Shown piece by piece: positions 25,253 to 32,963 of a stretch of DNA of 42,042 nt (position 1 is its first letter; each line of letters starts with the position of its first letter). The translations under genes were made by a program, and so were the position numbers. This stretch comes from an uncultured Bacilli bacterium. GTDB lineage: Bacteria > Bacillota_I > Bacilli_A > RF39 > UBA660. The notes beneath the pieces were generated by a model. It searched no databases and was not told the origin of the DNA. It was given only the letters and a program-made list of their open reading frames with translations. The stretch spans positions 1,604-43,645 of the forward strand of contig CAOOMX010000007.1 in assembly GCA_948497845.1 (NCBI GenBank), written 5' to 3'.

Positions 25253-25612
25253 TTATTTGAAATTAGTATAAATATATTCTCTAATAATTATTTCTTCAGC
25301 CCGATTTTTTATATTATTCATAAGTCCTATCCATAGCATTTGATTATCATTTTTAAGTTTTTCATTAACGTTTTCTTTTTCAGCCAGTGAAATAATTAGT
25401 TCACTTACTTTCTCTTTAACTAAATTTCCAAGCTCATAAAGATAAGTATTTAATTGGTCTTTCATTAATAATTCAGTATATAATCCTCTATTATATTCCT
25501 TTAAATATCTTAATTTTAACAACCCATATTTACCAATATTGTATTGTTTTCCTTCTTTTAATTTTAAATTTGGTAATAAATAATTACCAACTCTAGTGTA
25601 ACTAATACTCAT
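25253..25612 (-). CDS. tnpV: TnpV-like transposon-encoded protein
   Basis: 119 aa. The opening ISYTRVGNYLLPNLKL and the segment GKYGLLKLRYLKEY followed by NRGLYTELL are the hallmark of TnpV, a small protein found on Tn4451-type serine-recombinase elements. Its function is unclear. The second half is helical. It is the last gene at the right end of element A, 24 nt from the chimeric amidase stop. Confidence 0.8.
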   Translation of the reverse strand: MSISYTRVGNYLLPNLKLKEGKQYNIGKYGLLKLRYLKEYNRGLYTELLMKDQLNTYLYELGNLVKEKVSELIISLAEKENVNEKLKNDNQMLWIGLMNNIKNRAEEIIIREYIYTNFK

Positions 25613-25635
25613 AACTTTTCTCCATTTCTTATTAT

Positions 25636-25917
25636 TTATTTGGCTTTAATTGTTATACGTTTATTTGTTACACAACGACTATCTCCTCCTCCTGCATTTA
25701 TGTGATTAGACACAACAATCACATCTTTTCCTGTTCCATAAAAACTTTGCACTTTTTTTGGACGCGCATTACTATCTAGTGAAGTGTCTGTAGTTCTTGT
25801 CATTTCATTATCTATGCCCATATCATCTAATCTCTTATGAATATACTCACTTATTTTTAAGGTATAATCTTTTTCTGTTATTCCATTAGCTATAGTGCCA
25901 GGGTCGCTTCCTCCATG
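25636..25917 (-). pseudogene. Middle fragment of N-acetylmuramoyl-L-alanine amidase (Amidase_3)
   Basis: From the CAT core (25915-25917) the frame reads HGGSDPGTIANGITEKDY, then LKISEYIHKRL, MTRTTDTSLD, VQSFYGTGKDV and VVSNHINAGG. These are successive conserved pieces of Amidase_3 peptidoglycan amidases, including the second zinc-ligand region NHINAGG. After the AGG core at 25685-25687 the frame runs into element A and stops at 25636. Both ends are cut by elements, so it is not functional as it stands. No signal peptide was seen in the reconstructed N-terminus, as in endolysin-like or cytoplasmically made amidases. Confidence 0.85.
25664..25687. other. Right attachment junction of element A
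   Basis: Arm TTTGTTACACAACGACTATC (25664-25683), one base, then the CCT core (25685-25687), then amidase coding sequence. The arm is inverted relative to 10164-10183 with 18 of 20 positions matching. Confidence 0.7.
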
Positions 25918-25937
25918 TGCTGGTTACCTTTAAACAC
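25915..25937. other. Left attachment junction of element B
   Basis: Core ATG, two bases, then arm CTGGTTACCTTTAAACAC. The stop of the 704-aa recombinase lies 5 bp beyond the arm, the usual position of an integrase next to its own att site. Confidence 0.7.
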
Positions 25938-25941
25938 AGAG

Positions 25942-28056
25942 CTATACACACATATTCCAAATTATCTTGATATCTCTTTCGTTTGTTACTGGGTCTTTTC
26001 TTCCAATTATAATTTTTGAGATAAAAGTTTCAACAATTAATCTATCAAGTTTTTCAATATGTTTATATTTTTCAAAAAATACTTTCTCGTTTTCTTCTTG
26101 ATTTTCTTTTTCTTGTAATTCTATAATTTCATAGTCTATCTCATTTACTCTTAAACTATATTTTTCTTTATCATTGAAACATCTATTTTTTAATATCATA
26201 AATTCATCAGCTGTTATAATTCCATTTGCTTTATCATCATATAACATACTAAATTTATCTTCTGTTAGTTTTATTTTTCTTTCAATGTCTTTCTTCTCTT
26301 TATTCAATGCTTCAATATCATTTTTAAAATTAGAGTGAATTTTTTTCTCATAATAACTTGCTTCAAGTTCTGTTCTATTAAAATATTTCTCTATTAATTT
26401 ATTTAACTCATTCAATACATACTCTTCTAACACTTCATATCTTATAGAGTTATTATTATCACAAGCTAAACCACCAGTATTTTTTTTGTTTCTACATTGT
26501 AAATATGCTTTTTTAGTTGGGGTCTTTCTAGGCCCAGACTTACAATTATTCTTTTGAAAAGTTTTACCACAGCATTTACAAAATACCTTTCTACTAAATA
26601 TATGTATCTCGCCATCCTTATTTGGTCTTGACCTAGTCTGTGTTGTAGTTAATATCTGTACATTATCTTGAATAGTCATAAGCATTTCACTATCTATCTT
26701 TGCACTTAACTCTCTTAAAATATTAAATTTATCAATAATATCTTCCAAGTTAGATGTTAATAAAACATCTTTTAGTATTGATAAACTAGAATTAAGTTCC
26801 TCTAAAATATTACTAGGTATTTTATTACTTATCTGTAGCTTCTCTTCTACAATAGTTATTAAATTATTAGCTTCTTGTTTTGCTTCTTTTAGTAATGCTT
26901 TTTCTTTTCTATCTTTAAACTTTTGGCGAACTATTTTAGAAATAGCAGGGTCAACGATTTTTTCGTGGCAACAAGCAACAATTCTCTGCTCGTGTTTTGG
27001 TATCTTTCTTCTCTTGTCAATGTTATAAGCAATATTCTCTGTTCTGTGTTGTATTAAAGCTCCATCATAAGTTTCATCCATCAGTATTTTTCTAATTGTA
27101 TCTGTATTCCAAAATTCGCTACCATCTGGAGCAACAGGACAAACATAATTAGAACCCTGTAATATTTTATATTTACTTGGAGTTGGTACTTTTCTATTAT
27201 TTAATTCTTGAGTTATTTTGTAATATCCATTCCCATTTGCATAAAGCTCGTAGATTTCTCTAACGATTTTTGCAGCTGGCTCATCAATTACAAAATGGTA
27301 TTGGTCTTTTGGGTCTTCTATATATCCATAAGGAGCAAATGACCCAGTCCATTGACCTGCTTCATTTTTAGTCTTAAATGTTTCTCTTGTACTTATAGAC
27401 TGGTCTTCAACTCTCCATTGGTCTGTCATAGCTGTTATTTGACTTGCTTTTTTATTTCCTTTTCTTTCTGTATCAATATTATCTACAATACTTAAAAAAC
27501 GAATATTCCACTCTATAAAATTCTTATGTAAATATTTTTCTACAAATTCAATACTTCTAGCAAATCTAGACTGACTTTTACAAATATAAATATCGGTATT
27601 ACCTAACTCACAAAATAATAAAGACTTGTTCCACTCTGTTCTTGTTCCATCTGTACCACTTATATCTTCTTCGTAAAATATCCCTACAACTTCTAATTCT
27701 TTATCACTACAATACTTCAATAACATTAATAATTGATTTAAAATACTTTTACTTACATTTCCCTCTGTTTTCTCTAAATCTTCCACAGATAAACGAACAT
27801 AAATTATAACCCTTTTACCATTACTTACAGATGAAATAAAGCGACCTTTAATATTAAAGCAATTAGGGTTATTTGCTTTCTTAATTTTTAATAAGTTTCT
27901 TAAATATTCTGTTACATATTCTAAATGTTCTTCGTTTATTAATTTTTTAATGCTCTTAAATTCAATAGTATTATAATATTCTTCTTCAATAGAAACTAAA
28001 CTTGTATCAGTATTATTAAGATTAGTTAACTCACTCTCCTTAATTATCCTCAACAT
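25942..28056 (-). CDS. Large serine recombinase of element B with N-terminal extension
   Basis: 704 aa from the ATG at 28056, which has a consensus TAGGAGG site six bases upstream; an ATG at 28098 has none. The resolvase catalytic domain begins unusually late, with YVRLSVEDLE (Ser90), after some 80 extra residues. It is followed by YEEDISGTDGTR and SQSRFARS. The recombinase domain includes YGYIEDPKDQY and RKVPTPSKY, the zinc ribbon has CKCCGKTF and a later C, and a long coiled coil precedes the C-terminus. Its promoter at 28103-28131 is near consensus. Located at the element end beside att. Confidence 0.92.
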   Translation of the reverse strand: MLRIIKESELTNLNNTDTSLVSIEEEYYNTIEFKSIKKLINEEHLEYVTEYLRNLLKIKKANNPNCFNIKGRFISSVSNGKRVIIYVRLSVEDLEKTEGNVSKSILNQLLMLLKYCSDKELEVVGIFYEEDISGTDGTRTEWNKSLLFCELGNTDIYICKSQSRFARSIEFVEKYLHKNFIEWNIRFLSIVDNIDTERKGNKKASQITAMTDQWRVEDQSISTRETFKTKNEAGQWTGSFAPYGYIEDPKDQYHFVIDEPAAKIVREIYELYANGNGYYKITQELNNRKVPTPSKYKILQGSNYVCPVAPDGSEFWNTDTIRKILMDETYDGALIQHRTENIAYNIDKRRKIPKHEQRIVACCHEKIVDPAISKIVRQKFKDRKEKALLKEAKQEANNLITIVEEKLQISNKIPSNILEELNSSLSILKDVLLTSNLEDIIDKFNILRELSAKIDSEMLMTIQDNVQILTTTQTRSRPNKDGEIHIFSRKVFCKCCGKTFQKNNCKSGPRKTPTKKAYLQCRNKKNTGGLACDNNNSIRYEVLEEYVLNELNKLIEKYFNRTELEASYYEKKIHSNFKNDIEALNKEKKDIERKIKLTEDKFSMLYDDKANGIITADEFMILKNRCFNDKEKYSLRVNEIDYEIIELQEKENQEENEKVFFEKYKHIEKLDRLIVETFISKIIIGRKDPVTNERDIKIIWNMCV

Positions 28057-28102
28057 ATTATTCCTCCTATAATAAAAGTTGAGGTCTAAATAATACATAA
28101 AT

Positions 28103-28131
28103 ATTATAGCGTATTCTTTGCATTATCTCAA
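28103..28131 (-). promoter_or_regulatory. Promoter of the element B recombinase
   Basis: TTGAGA (28126-28131), a 17-bp spacer and TATAAT (28103-28108) on the minus strand, about 40 nt before the recombinase ribosome site. One of the best matches to the sigma-70/sigma-A consensus in the window. Confidence 0.75.
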
Positions 28132-28135
28132 TCCT

Positions 28136-28264
28136 CTAAACCTTTTTTGCTTCTAAATGAATAATAATAGTTGCTAATTTATCATTAAATATTTTTATTA
28201 AGTCTTCCTCTGTTTCTGCATTAGTAACTATTTCATTTTTAATCACTATCTCTTTATTTTCCAT
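28136..28264 (-). CDS. Small 42-aa protein upstream of the recombinase
   Basis: MENKEIVIKNEIVTNAETEE to AKKV, preceded by an AGGGG site 7 nt from the ATG. Short, acidic then hydrophobic (KLATIIIHLEAKK). Tiny proteins of this form often precede serine recombinases on Bacillota elements; function unknown. The recombinase promoter begins within its last codons' downstream flank. The 126 bp between it and rep (28265-28389) hold no gene. Confidence 0.55.
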   Translation of the reverse strand: MENKEIVIKNEIVTNAETEEDLIKIFNDKLATIIIHLEAKKV

Positions 28265-28389
28265 AAGGTAGCCCCTTTATAAAAAAATATGAGATTAGAT
28301 TTTTTATTATGAAAAATTTTAACTTATTTATCATTAGTTATCACTCTCCTAAAAAAATGACAACCTTTCCTTCCTCAAGATTTAATAAG

Positions 28390-29286
28390 TTATTTTTTCT
28401 TTTTTGAGATACGATTATAGTTTCTATAATTTATAATATTTATTGTTTTGTCTTCACAATTTGCTATTCTCAAAGTTTTTTCATAAACTAAAGTAGAATT
28501 GCTAACAATCTTCTGTGCTTCTTCTTCTGTTGTTTTATATGTAATAGGACGCTTAATACCTCTACTACAGCGATATATACGCACCCCTTTTGGATATAAC
28601 TTTAATCTAGCACCTTTAACAATAGCTTTAGCAACTTTTTTACCTGTAAGTCTTTCCATATCTTCATTTAAATCTAAATCTGTCAAATATGCTGTTAAAT
28701 ACATTCCTATATTATCTACATTTTTTAGTGATTTAGTTTTTGTAAAACCTTTATTATCCCATAACTCTTTAGAAATAAAATCATTATTTATAAATGGGGC
28801 TTTAGTTTTCCAAATTATAAGGTCGTGTATATGATACGCACCTCTCCTCTGTACCTCAATAGTAGAAATAAATTCAAAATCACTAGGTAGATTTTCTTTA
28901 ATCAAATACTTTTTCAATTTTTTATGGAACAATTTTACATCTTCATATAATTGTTTTGTATCTGTCATATTTTCCTTATATGTAAGTGTAATAAAGAGTA
29001 TTTTTTTATAATCTGTTATATTAGTATTGATAATATCTCGTAAATTTTTCATTGTTCTTTTTACACTAGATTTATTATCTTTTCTTGTTATAGCATTATG
29101 ATTAAATTCTTTTACTTCTCCATCTTTAATGGTGTAATAATGGTCTTTATCTATCTTGATAATGTTTCCACCTGCATTACGAATAGAATACTTAACCTCT
29201 GTTTGATTTCCTGTTTCTTTAATTGAAACCTCACTTTCGGCATTTAAACCGATTTTAGGGTTATGTTTTAATCTTTCTATCTTCAT
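28390..29286 (-). CDS. Rolling-circle Rep / HUH relaxase-like protein
   Basis: 298 aa. HUH endonuclease motifs: FITLTY (98-103), YHIHDLI (His152 and His154, the metal-binding pair), and a Tyr motif in GMYLTAYL (Tyr196 or Tyr200 as nucleophile). This is the rolling-circle replication-initiator type (phage G2P/ORF2-like), also used as a relaxase in integrative elements such as Tn916. The ATG lacks a clear ribosome site. It lies downstream of ftsK-like gene and next to the GC-rich hairpins at 29330-29383, its likely substrate. Confidence 0.8.
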   Translation of the reverse strand: MKIERLKHNPKIGLNAESEVSIKETGNQTEVKYSIRNAGGNIIKIDKDHYYTIKDGEVKEFNHNAITRKDNKSSVKRTMKNLRDIINTNITDYKKILFITLTYKENMTDTKQLYEDVKLFHKKLKKYLIKENLPSDFEFISTIEVQRRGAYHIHDLIIWKTKAPFINNDFISKELWDNKGFTKTKSLKNVDNIGMYLTAYLTDLDLNEDMERLTGKKVAKAIVKGARLKLYPKGVRIYRCSRGIKRPITYKTTEEEAQKIVSNSTLVYEKTLRIANCEDKTINIINYRNYNRISKKKK

Positions 29287-29329
29287 TAATTTAATTTTAC
29301 TTTTGTGTTATATGATATCAAGTCAATAA

Positions 29330-29401
29330 GCCACCTACGGTGGCTCTCGTGGATCGCACTGGCTTAACGCCGTGCGGCCACGATAACCAAATACCAAATA
29401 A
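29330..29401. other. Candidate oriT / double-strand origin of element B
   Basis: Two GC-rich hairpins stand out against very AT-rich surroundings. The first is GCCACC-TAC-GGTGGC (29330-29344). The second is TCGTGG-CGCAC-GGC / GCC-GTGCG-CCACGA (29347-29383), 14 paired bases around a TTAAC loop. Next to them CCAAATA is repeated in tandem (29387-29400). The block sits between the ftsK-like and rep genes, just where Tn916 carries oriT. Function is inferred. Confidence 0.6.
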
Positions 29402-29418
29402 CACTAAATATTTTATTT

Positions 29419-30840
29419 TTATTCAATATCCCTAGTATCGTTTAAATGCAACTTGTAGCTTTTACTTTCTTCTTTCTTCAATTCTTGAAAAACATCTTTT
29501 TCATAAAATATATATCCTTGAAATCTTTTACCCTCATTAGTAATAAATTGACCTCTTGATTTTTTTGGTATAGTAGAAGCATCTTCACTATCTATTACTA
29601 TATTACTTAATATCTTATTAGCACGACCACATACTCTAAAATCGCAATTATGCCTAATCTTTTCGCTTAATACTTGGGAGCTTGGAACTTGAGTACTAAT
29701 AATTAAATGGATTCCAACCGCTCTAAAAAGTTCAGTAATTTTTTCAAAATCTTCTCTTATGATATTTAATTGTTCCTCTATCTTTTTATTTCTTGCTTTA
29801 GAAAATACTTGACTAGCTTCGTCCAAACCTATAACAATTCTTTGTAACTTTTCTTCTTCTATTTCGTTTCTATCTATTTTAGAATTATATTCTTCAATAT
29901 CTTTACACTCATACATTTTTAATTGTTTTGTTCTTTTCTCTGCTTCTCTCATAATATTATTTTCTAATACATCATATAAAGTATTAACATTAGCAATTAA
30001 TTTACAATTTTTTAAGTCTTGCCATCCTTTACTAAAGTCCAATAAACCTTTCATATCTATGATTATGACCTTTGCTTTCTTCAAATAGCATTGCATTATA
30101 GCACATTTAAATAATGTTGTTTTTCCACCACCACTAGCAGAAGCAATAATTATATGAGGTGTGTTATTAAGATTAATTATCTCTTTATTGCCAATATTAT
30201 CTTCACCTAATATTATTTCAAAATCTGTTTTAGATAAGTATTCATTTTTCCAAAATAACATTTTGCTACTTTTATGTCTTTTATAATATATTATTAATTT
30301 ATCTTCTTTGTAATCTTCTGCATTTATAACAAATCTTTTCCATTTGCGAGATAATCTTTGCAATTTATCTCCCTCATTAAAATCTGTTGCTAAAACTCCA
30401 TTACTATAACAAATCATTTTCATTAAACTAGGATTTTTAAAAGATATAGTTTTTCTTATAGGTATAATAGTGTTTCCCTCTTTTGTACCATTATCTGTTA
30501 TAGCTAAATCTTTACAATCTTTTGCTTTCCTTTTAAGTTCGTAAGGTTTTAATAAAACTATTGCAAATAAACAAAATGGAATACAACTTAAAACAAAACT
30601 TGCCGATATATTTTTTACGATAGGGATATTGTTTAGTTCAAATATGTTTTTAATAATATCAACACCATAGTTACAATCTGCAATAGGTTTTATATTAGAT
30701 AATTTAGGGGTAAGATATGGTATTGAAAATGTACTAATTCCCAATACAACATCATTAATAGGGTTTAATAATTGACTACTTGCTATATGCAAATCTTGTT
30801 GCCAAGTAGTAGCTTTTACTTTTTCTTTACTATCACTCAT
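29419..30840 (-). CDS. FtsK/SpoIIIE-type DNA translocase (TcpA-like)
   Basis: 473 aa from the ATG at 30840, which overlaps the previous gene's stop (ATGAGTGA) and has AGAGG upstream; the longer frame to 30942 lacks a site. One or two membrane segments occur near residues 20-110 (FVLSCIPFCLFAIVLLKPY). Walker A is ASASGGGKTTLFK (about 240), KVIIIDMKGLLDF follows, then Walker B IVIGLDEAS (about 335), and HLIISTQVPSSQVL. It probably pumps element DNA during transfer or replication as a coupling protein, in partnership with Rep. Confidence 0.87.
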   Translation of the reverse strand: MSDSKEKVKATTWQQDLHIASSQLLNPINDVVLGISTFSIPYLTPKLSNIKPIADCNYGVDIIKNIFELNNIPIVKNISASFVLSCIPFCLFAIVLLKPYELKRKAKDCKDLAITDNGTKEGNTIIPIRKTISFKNPSLMKMICYSNGVLATDFNEGDKLQRLSRKWKRFVINAEDYKEDKLIIYYKRHKSSKMLFWKNEYLSKTDFEIILGEDNIGNKEIINLNNTPHIIIASASGGGKTTLFKCAIMQCYLKKAKVIIIDMKGLLDFSKGWQDLKNCKLIANVNTLYDVLENNIMREAEKRTKQLKMYECKDIEEYNSKIDRNEIEEEKLQRIVIGLDEASQVFSKARNKKIEEQLNIIREDFEKITELFRAVGIHLIISTQVPSSQVLSEKIRHNCDFRVCGRANKILSNIVIDSEDASTIPKKSRGQFITNEGKRFQGYIFYEKDVFQELKKEESKSYKLHLNDTRDIE

Positions 30841-31162
30841 TAGAAACCTCTTCTTGATACTCTTTATTATTAACCCAATTATCTTTATATTCTTCTTTTG
30901 GAGCATAAAACAATACCATATTAGAAATATCTTCCAATGCATTAATACACCACACTAGATAATTAGTCCAAGTTAGATACATACCAAAATAAGCGTCATA
31001 ATGCCTAGAATAATCTTTAACTCTTTCTCCTATTTTTAAAAATTCATCATATTTAGATATTGCTTTATCCATTATACCTTTTTTTCTAAATTCTTCAGCT
31101 TCCTTAAAAAGCTTCTCTCTTTTCTTCTTTAAATCAGTAATTTCTACAAAATCTCCTGTCAT
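30833..31162 (-). CDS. Hypothetical helical protein before ftsK-like gene
   Basis: 109 aa, mostly helical with KKKREKLFKEAEEFRKKG near the start and a TPR-like pitch (AISKYDEFLKIGE). A perfect AAGGAGG lies 8 nt before the ATG. It overlaps the ftsK-like start by 8 nt, so it is coupled to it. No family was recognised. Confidence 0.7.
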   Translation of the reverse strand: MTGDFVEITDLKKKREKLFKEAEEFRKKGIMDKAISKYDEFLKIGERVKDYSRHYDAYFGMYLTWTNYLVWCINALEDISNMVLFYAPKEEYKDNWVNNKEYQEEVSNE

Positions 31163-31191
31163 TATATGACCTCCTTATATAATATTTTTAT

Positions 31192-31227
31192 TCTCCATAA
31201 GTGGAGATGAGAGCAATTAAGCTCTCA
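31192..31227. repeat. Double-hairpin spacer, copy 1
   Basis: TCTCC/GGAGA (31192-31207) followed by TGAGAGC/GCTCTCA (31208-31227). It sits between two genes of the same operon and resembles the spacer at 31713-31745 in form and sequence. No T-run follows, so it is not an ordinary terminator. Confidence 0.6.
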
Positions 31228-31680
31228 TTAATCAACTTTAACTAAAGCTCCATCTATACTAGATATTGTAATATCTCCATAATATGTTTTAAAAGATGGT
31301 AGTAATAAATCATATATGTAAGTATTTAATCGCAATAAACCACGAGTGCTAACCATATATTCTCTTTCAATTTCCCAATCTTCTGCATTTGAACCAATGG
31401 ATAAAAGAGCCATTTCTACCCGATTTTGTCTTTGATAAATAATACAATAATAGACTAATTCATTATTCTCATTTTCATATTTTTTTATTATTTCTTCAAT
31501 TTTAGAATTAAATCCTATATTGAAAATATAATCACCAATAGTACAACTTAATTTATTTCTTTTAAAATCTTTCAATATATTAGGTGATAAGTCAAACGAT
31601 TTAGTTAATTTTTTAATTCTTTTTACTGCTTCTTCTTTTTGAAGTTTCCTTAAATTTATTTTTTCTTCTTCTTTTACCAT
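31228..31680 (-). CDS. Hypothetical protein of the element B operon
   Basis: 150 aa from the ATG at 31680 with GGAG eight bases upstream; an in-frame ATG at 31701 has no site. A basic N-terminus (NLRKLQKEEAVKRIKKL) leads into a beta-rich domain with YYCIIYQRQNRVEMALLSIG and DYI-type strands. Not recognised. Confidence 0.65.
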   Translation of the reverse strand: MVKEEEKINLRKLQKEEAVKRIKKLTKSFDLSPNILKDFKRNKLSCTIGDYIFNIGFNSKIEEIIKKYENENNELVYYCIIYQRQNRVEMALLSIGSNAEDWEIEREYMVSTRGLLRLNTYIYDLLLPSFKTYYGDITISSIDGALVKVD

Positions 31681-31712
31681 AATTATTTCTCCATTTCTCA
31701 TTTTATTTTTAA

Positions 31713-31745
31713 TCTCCCATAAGGGAGAAAGAGCAATTATGCTCT
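31713..31745. repeat. Double-hairpin spacer, copy 2
   Basis: TCTCCC/GGGAGA (31713-31728) followed by AGAGC/GCTCT (31730-31745), again between an upstream stop and a downstream ribosome site. Shares the CTCC-ATAA-GGAG and GAGCAATTA-GCTCT layout with copy 1. Confidence 0.6.
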
Positions 31746-31746
31746 A

Positions 31747-32058
31747 TTATTCTTTAACTAGTTTTAAATCAGTAGCTTCCCAAGACATACAAATTTGATT
31801 ATTTGATGCATATAATTTATAAGACAAATTAATTAGTTTAACTGGAACTAGTCCTACTGGAGTTTCAGCAAGTTTTCTACCTGGTATTTTTACCATAATA
31901 TGTTTTGCTTTTTCACCAATAGCAATATCATATCTATATTCAACTTCACCAGTTGGTTTACCATTTTCATAGATATTTACTGCTTTTACTTCTGATAAAA
32001 ATTGTGTTTCACCAAGCATAGCCTTTAAATCTAGTACAATATCATCTTTATTAAGCAT
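31747..32058 (-). CDS. Hypothetical 103-aa protein, first gene after the element B leader
   Basis: Beta-rich, charged protein (MLNKDDIVLDLKAML ... GEVEYRYDIAIGEK ... VKIPGRKLAETPVGL). Its size and position upstream of the translocase recall the small Orf22/Orf23-type genes of Tn916-like modules, but no homology could be confirmed. A hairpin- and repeat-containing leader precedes it. Confidence 0.65.
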   Translation of the reverse strand: MLNKDDIVLDLKAMLGETQFLSEVKAVNIYENGKPTGEVEYRYDIAIGEKAKHIMVKIPGRKLAETPVGLVPVKLINLSYKLYASNNQICMSWEATDLKLVKE

Positions 32059-32168
32059 ACTTAATTGACCTTTCTAACATTTAACTTATCCCAGAGAGAA
32101 CGACACTTTCGGATATGGGTTACATATAAGCTAAATGGCTTTTTTTCGTTATATTTTCTCTCGTTTTA

Positions 32169-32258
32169 GTAAGAAATTTATTTTTTCTTACATTATATAA
32201 TATCCATCCCAAAAAATTTTTATTCGCAAAAAATGACAAAATTTTCCAAAAAATGACA
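32169..32258 (-). promoter_or_regulatory. Promoter region with direct repeats for the element B transfer operon
   Basis: TATAAT on the minus strand (32192-32197) lies beside a GTAAGAAA/TTTCTTAC hairpin (32169-32191). Upstream, TGTCATTTTTT occurs twice at exactly 20-bp spacing (32228-32238 and 32248-32258), two helical turns apart, like paired regulator sites. The remaining gap 32059-32168 would be the leader and contains GAGAGAA/TTCTCTC arms flanking about 60 nt. The ribbon-helix-helix protein encoded at 34929 is a candidate binder. Confidence 0.45.
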
Positions 32259-32320
32259 TTTTTTTTAATTTACTTGCATAAATATGGTAGGTTAGGGGCA
32301 AAATAAATAATTTAATACAA

Positions 32321-32353
32321 AAAAAATTGGAGCTTTTGTAATGATCCAATTTT
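32321..32353 (-). terminator. Terminator after the small accessory genes
   Basis: AAAATTGGA / TCCAATTTT stem with a 13-nt loop and T-run on the minus strand, immediately after the stop of the gene at 32353-32580. Confidence 0.65.
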
Positions 32354-32580
32354 TACTTTCTTATATCTTCTAATGTTACTTTTTCAATTAATTCATAATC
32401 TATAACATCTAATTTTTCATAATTTTTCCAATATTCTTTTCGCAACTTATTTATAAATTGTAAAAGCATTTTATTTATTTTAGGTGGTAGAGAATTACGA
32501 TAATATTCTTGTAGTAAAATTAATAAATTATAAATCATATAAATATTTTCTTCTTGTTTAACTTCTTTTTTTATTTTCAT
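32353..32580 (-). CDS. Small basic hypothetical protein
   Basis: 75 aa from the ATG at 32580, with AAAGG six bases upstream; the frame extends to 32628 without a ribosome site and overlaps the preceding gene. Helical and Lys-rich (MKIKKEVKQEENIYM ... NKMLLQFINKLRKEYW). Not recognised. Confidence 0.55.
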   Translation of the reverse strand: MKIKKEVKQEENIYMIYNLLILLQEYYRNSLPPKINKMLLQFINKLRKEYWKNYEKLDVIDYELIEKVTLEDIRK

Positions 32581-32617
32581 ATATACCTTTATACCTTTAA
32601 TTATTATCAATGCTATT

Positions 32618-32887
32618 TTACATTTCAATTATAAAATCTACTTCTTCGTTCATTTTCTTATATGTTTCAAGAATTTTCTGCTCACAAATTTCAATTTTTT
32701 TGTTATGTTCTTCTAATTTTTTCTTTTGAAAGAAAAAAGGTTTAGTATCTTCTAAAAAATTTCTATGATTTTGATATGTTTTAACTTGATTATCTAAAAA
32801 CTTCAAATAAAGTTGTGATTCCTTTATTCCATATACCATACATAAGTCTATTACTTTGTTAAGTAATTCTTTGTCCTCTTTTGACAT
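32618..32887 (-). CDS. Small coiled-coil hypothetical protein
   Basis: 89 aa from the ATG at 32887, which follows AGGGG; a TTG nine bases earlier is in frame but inside the spacing. All-helical, with a charged coiled coil (KKKLEEHNKKIEICEQKIL). Expressed between the lipoprotein genes and the 75-aa gene; unknown role. Confidence 0.6.
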   Translation of the reverse strand: MSKEDKELLNKVIDLCMVYGIKESQLYLKFLDNQVKTYQNHRNFLEDTKPFFFQKKKLEEHNKKIEICEQKILETYKKMNEEVDFIIEM

Positions 32888-32963
32888 TATTATCAACCCC
32901 TTTTTGCAAAATAAAAGTAGTATCTATTCTTAAAACATTTATAAATACTACTTCTTGTTTTAA

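Larger units (their letters stand above)
10158..25687. mobile_element. Integrative element A (about 15.5 kb, serine recombinase) in the amidase gene
   Basis: The ends are defined by a shared AGG core (CCT on the plus strand at 10158-10160 and 25685-25687) and by inverted 20-bp arms at 10164-10183 and 25664-25683. These arms match at 18 of 20 positions. Removing one copy of the core unit (15,527 bp) fuses the flanking amidase codons in frame. Contents: KAP NTPase, 528-aa serine recombinase, HTH protein, C5-methylase/AIPR/DUF4420/Z1/MORC/Fic operon, AbiEii-AbiEi and TnpV. No relaxase or FtsK-type translocase was recognised, so it is probably a non-conjugative or helper-dependent island. Confidence 0.75.

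Noticed and set aside
28067..28123. 18-codon ORF just before recombinase B
   Set aside because: The consensus promoter TTGAGA-17-TATAAT overlaps it, so it would not be transcribed intact from that promoter; it looks like chance.
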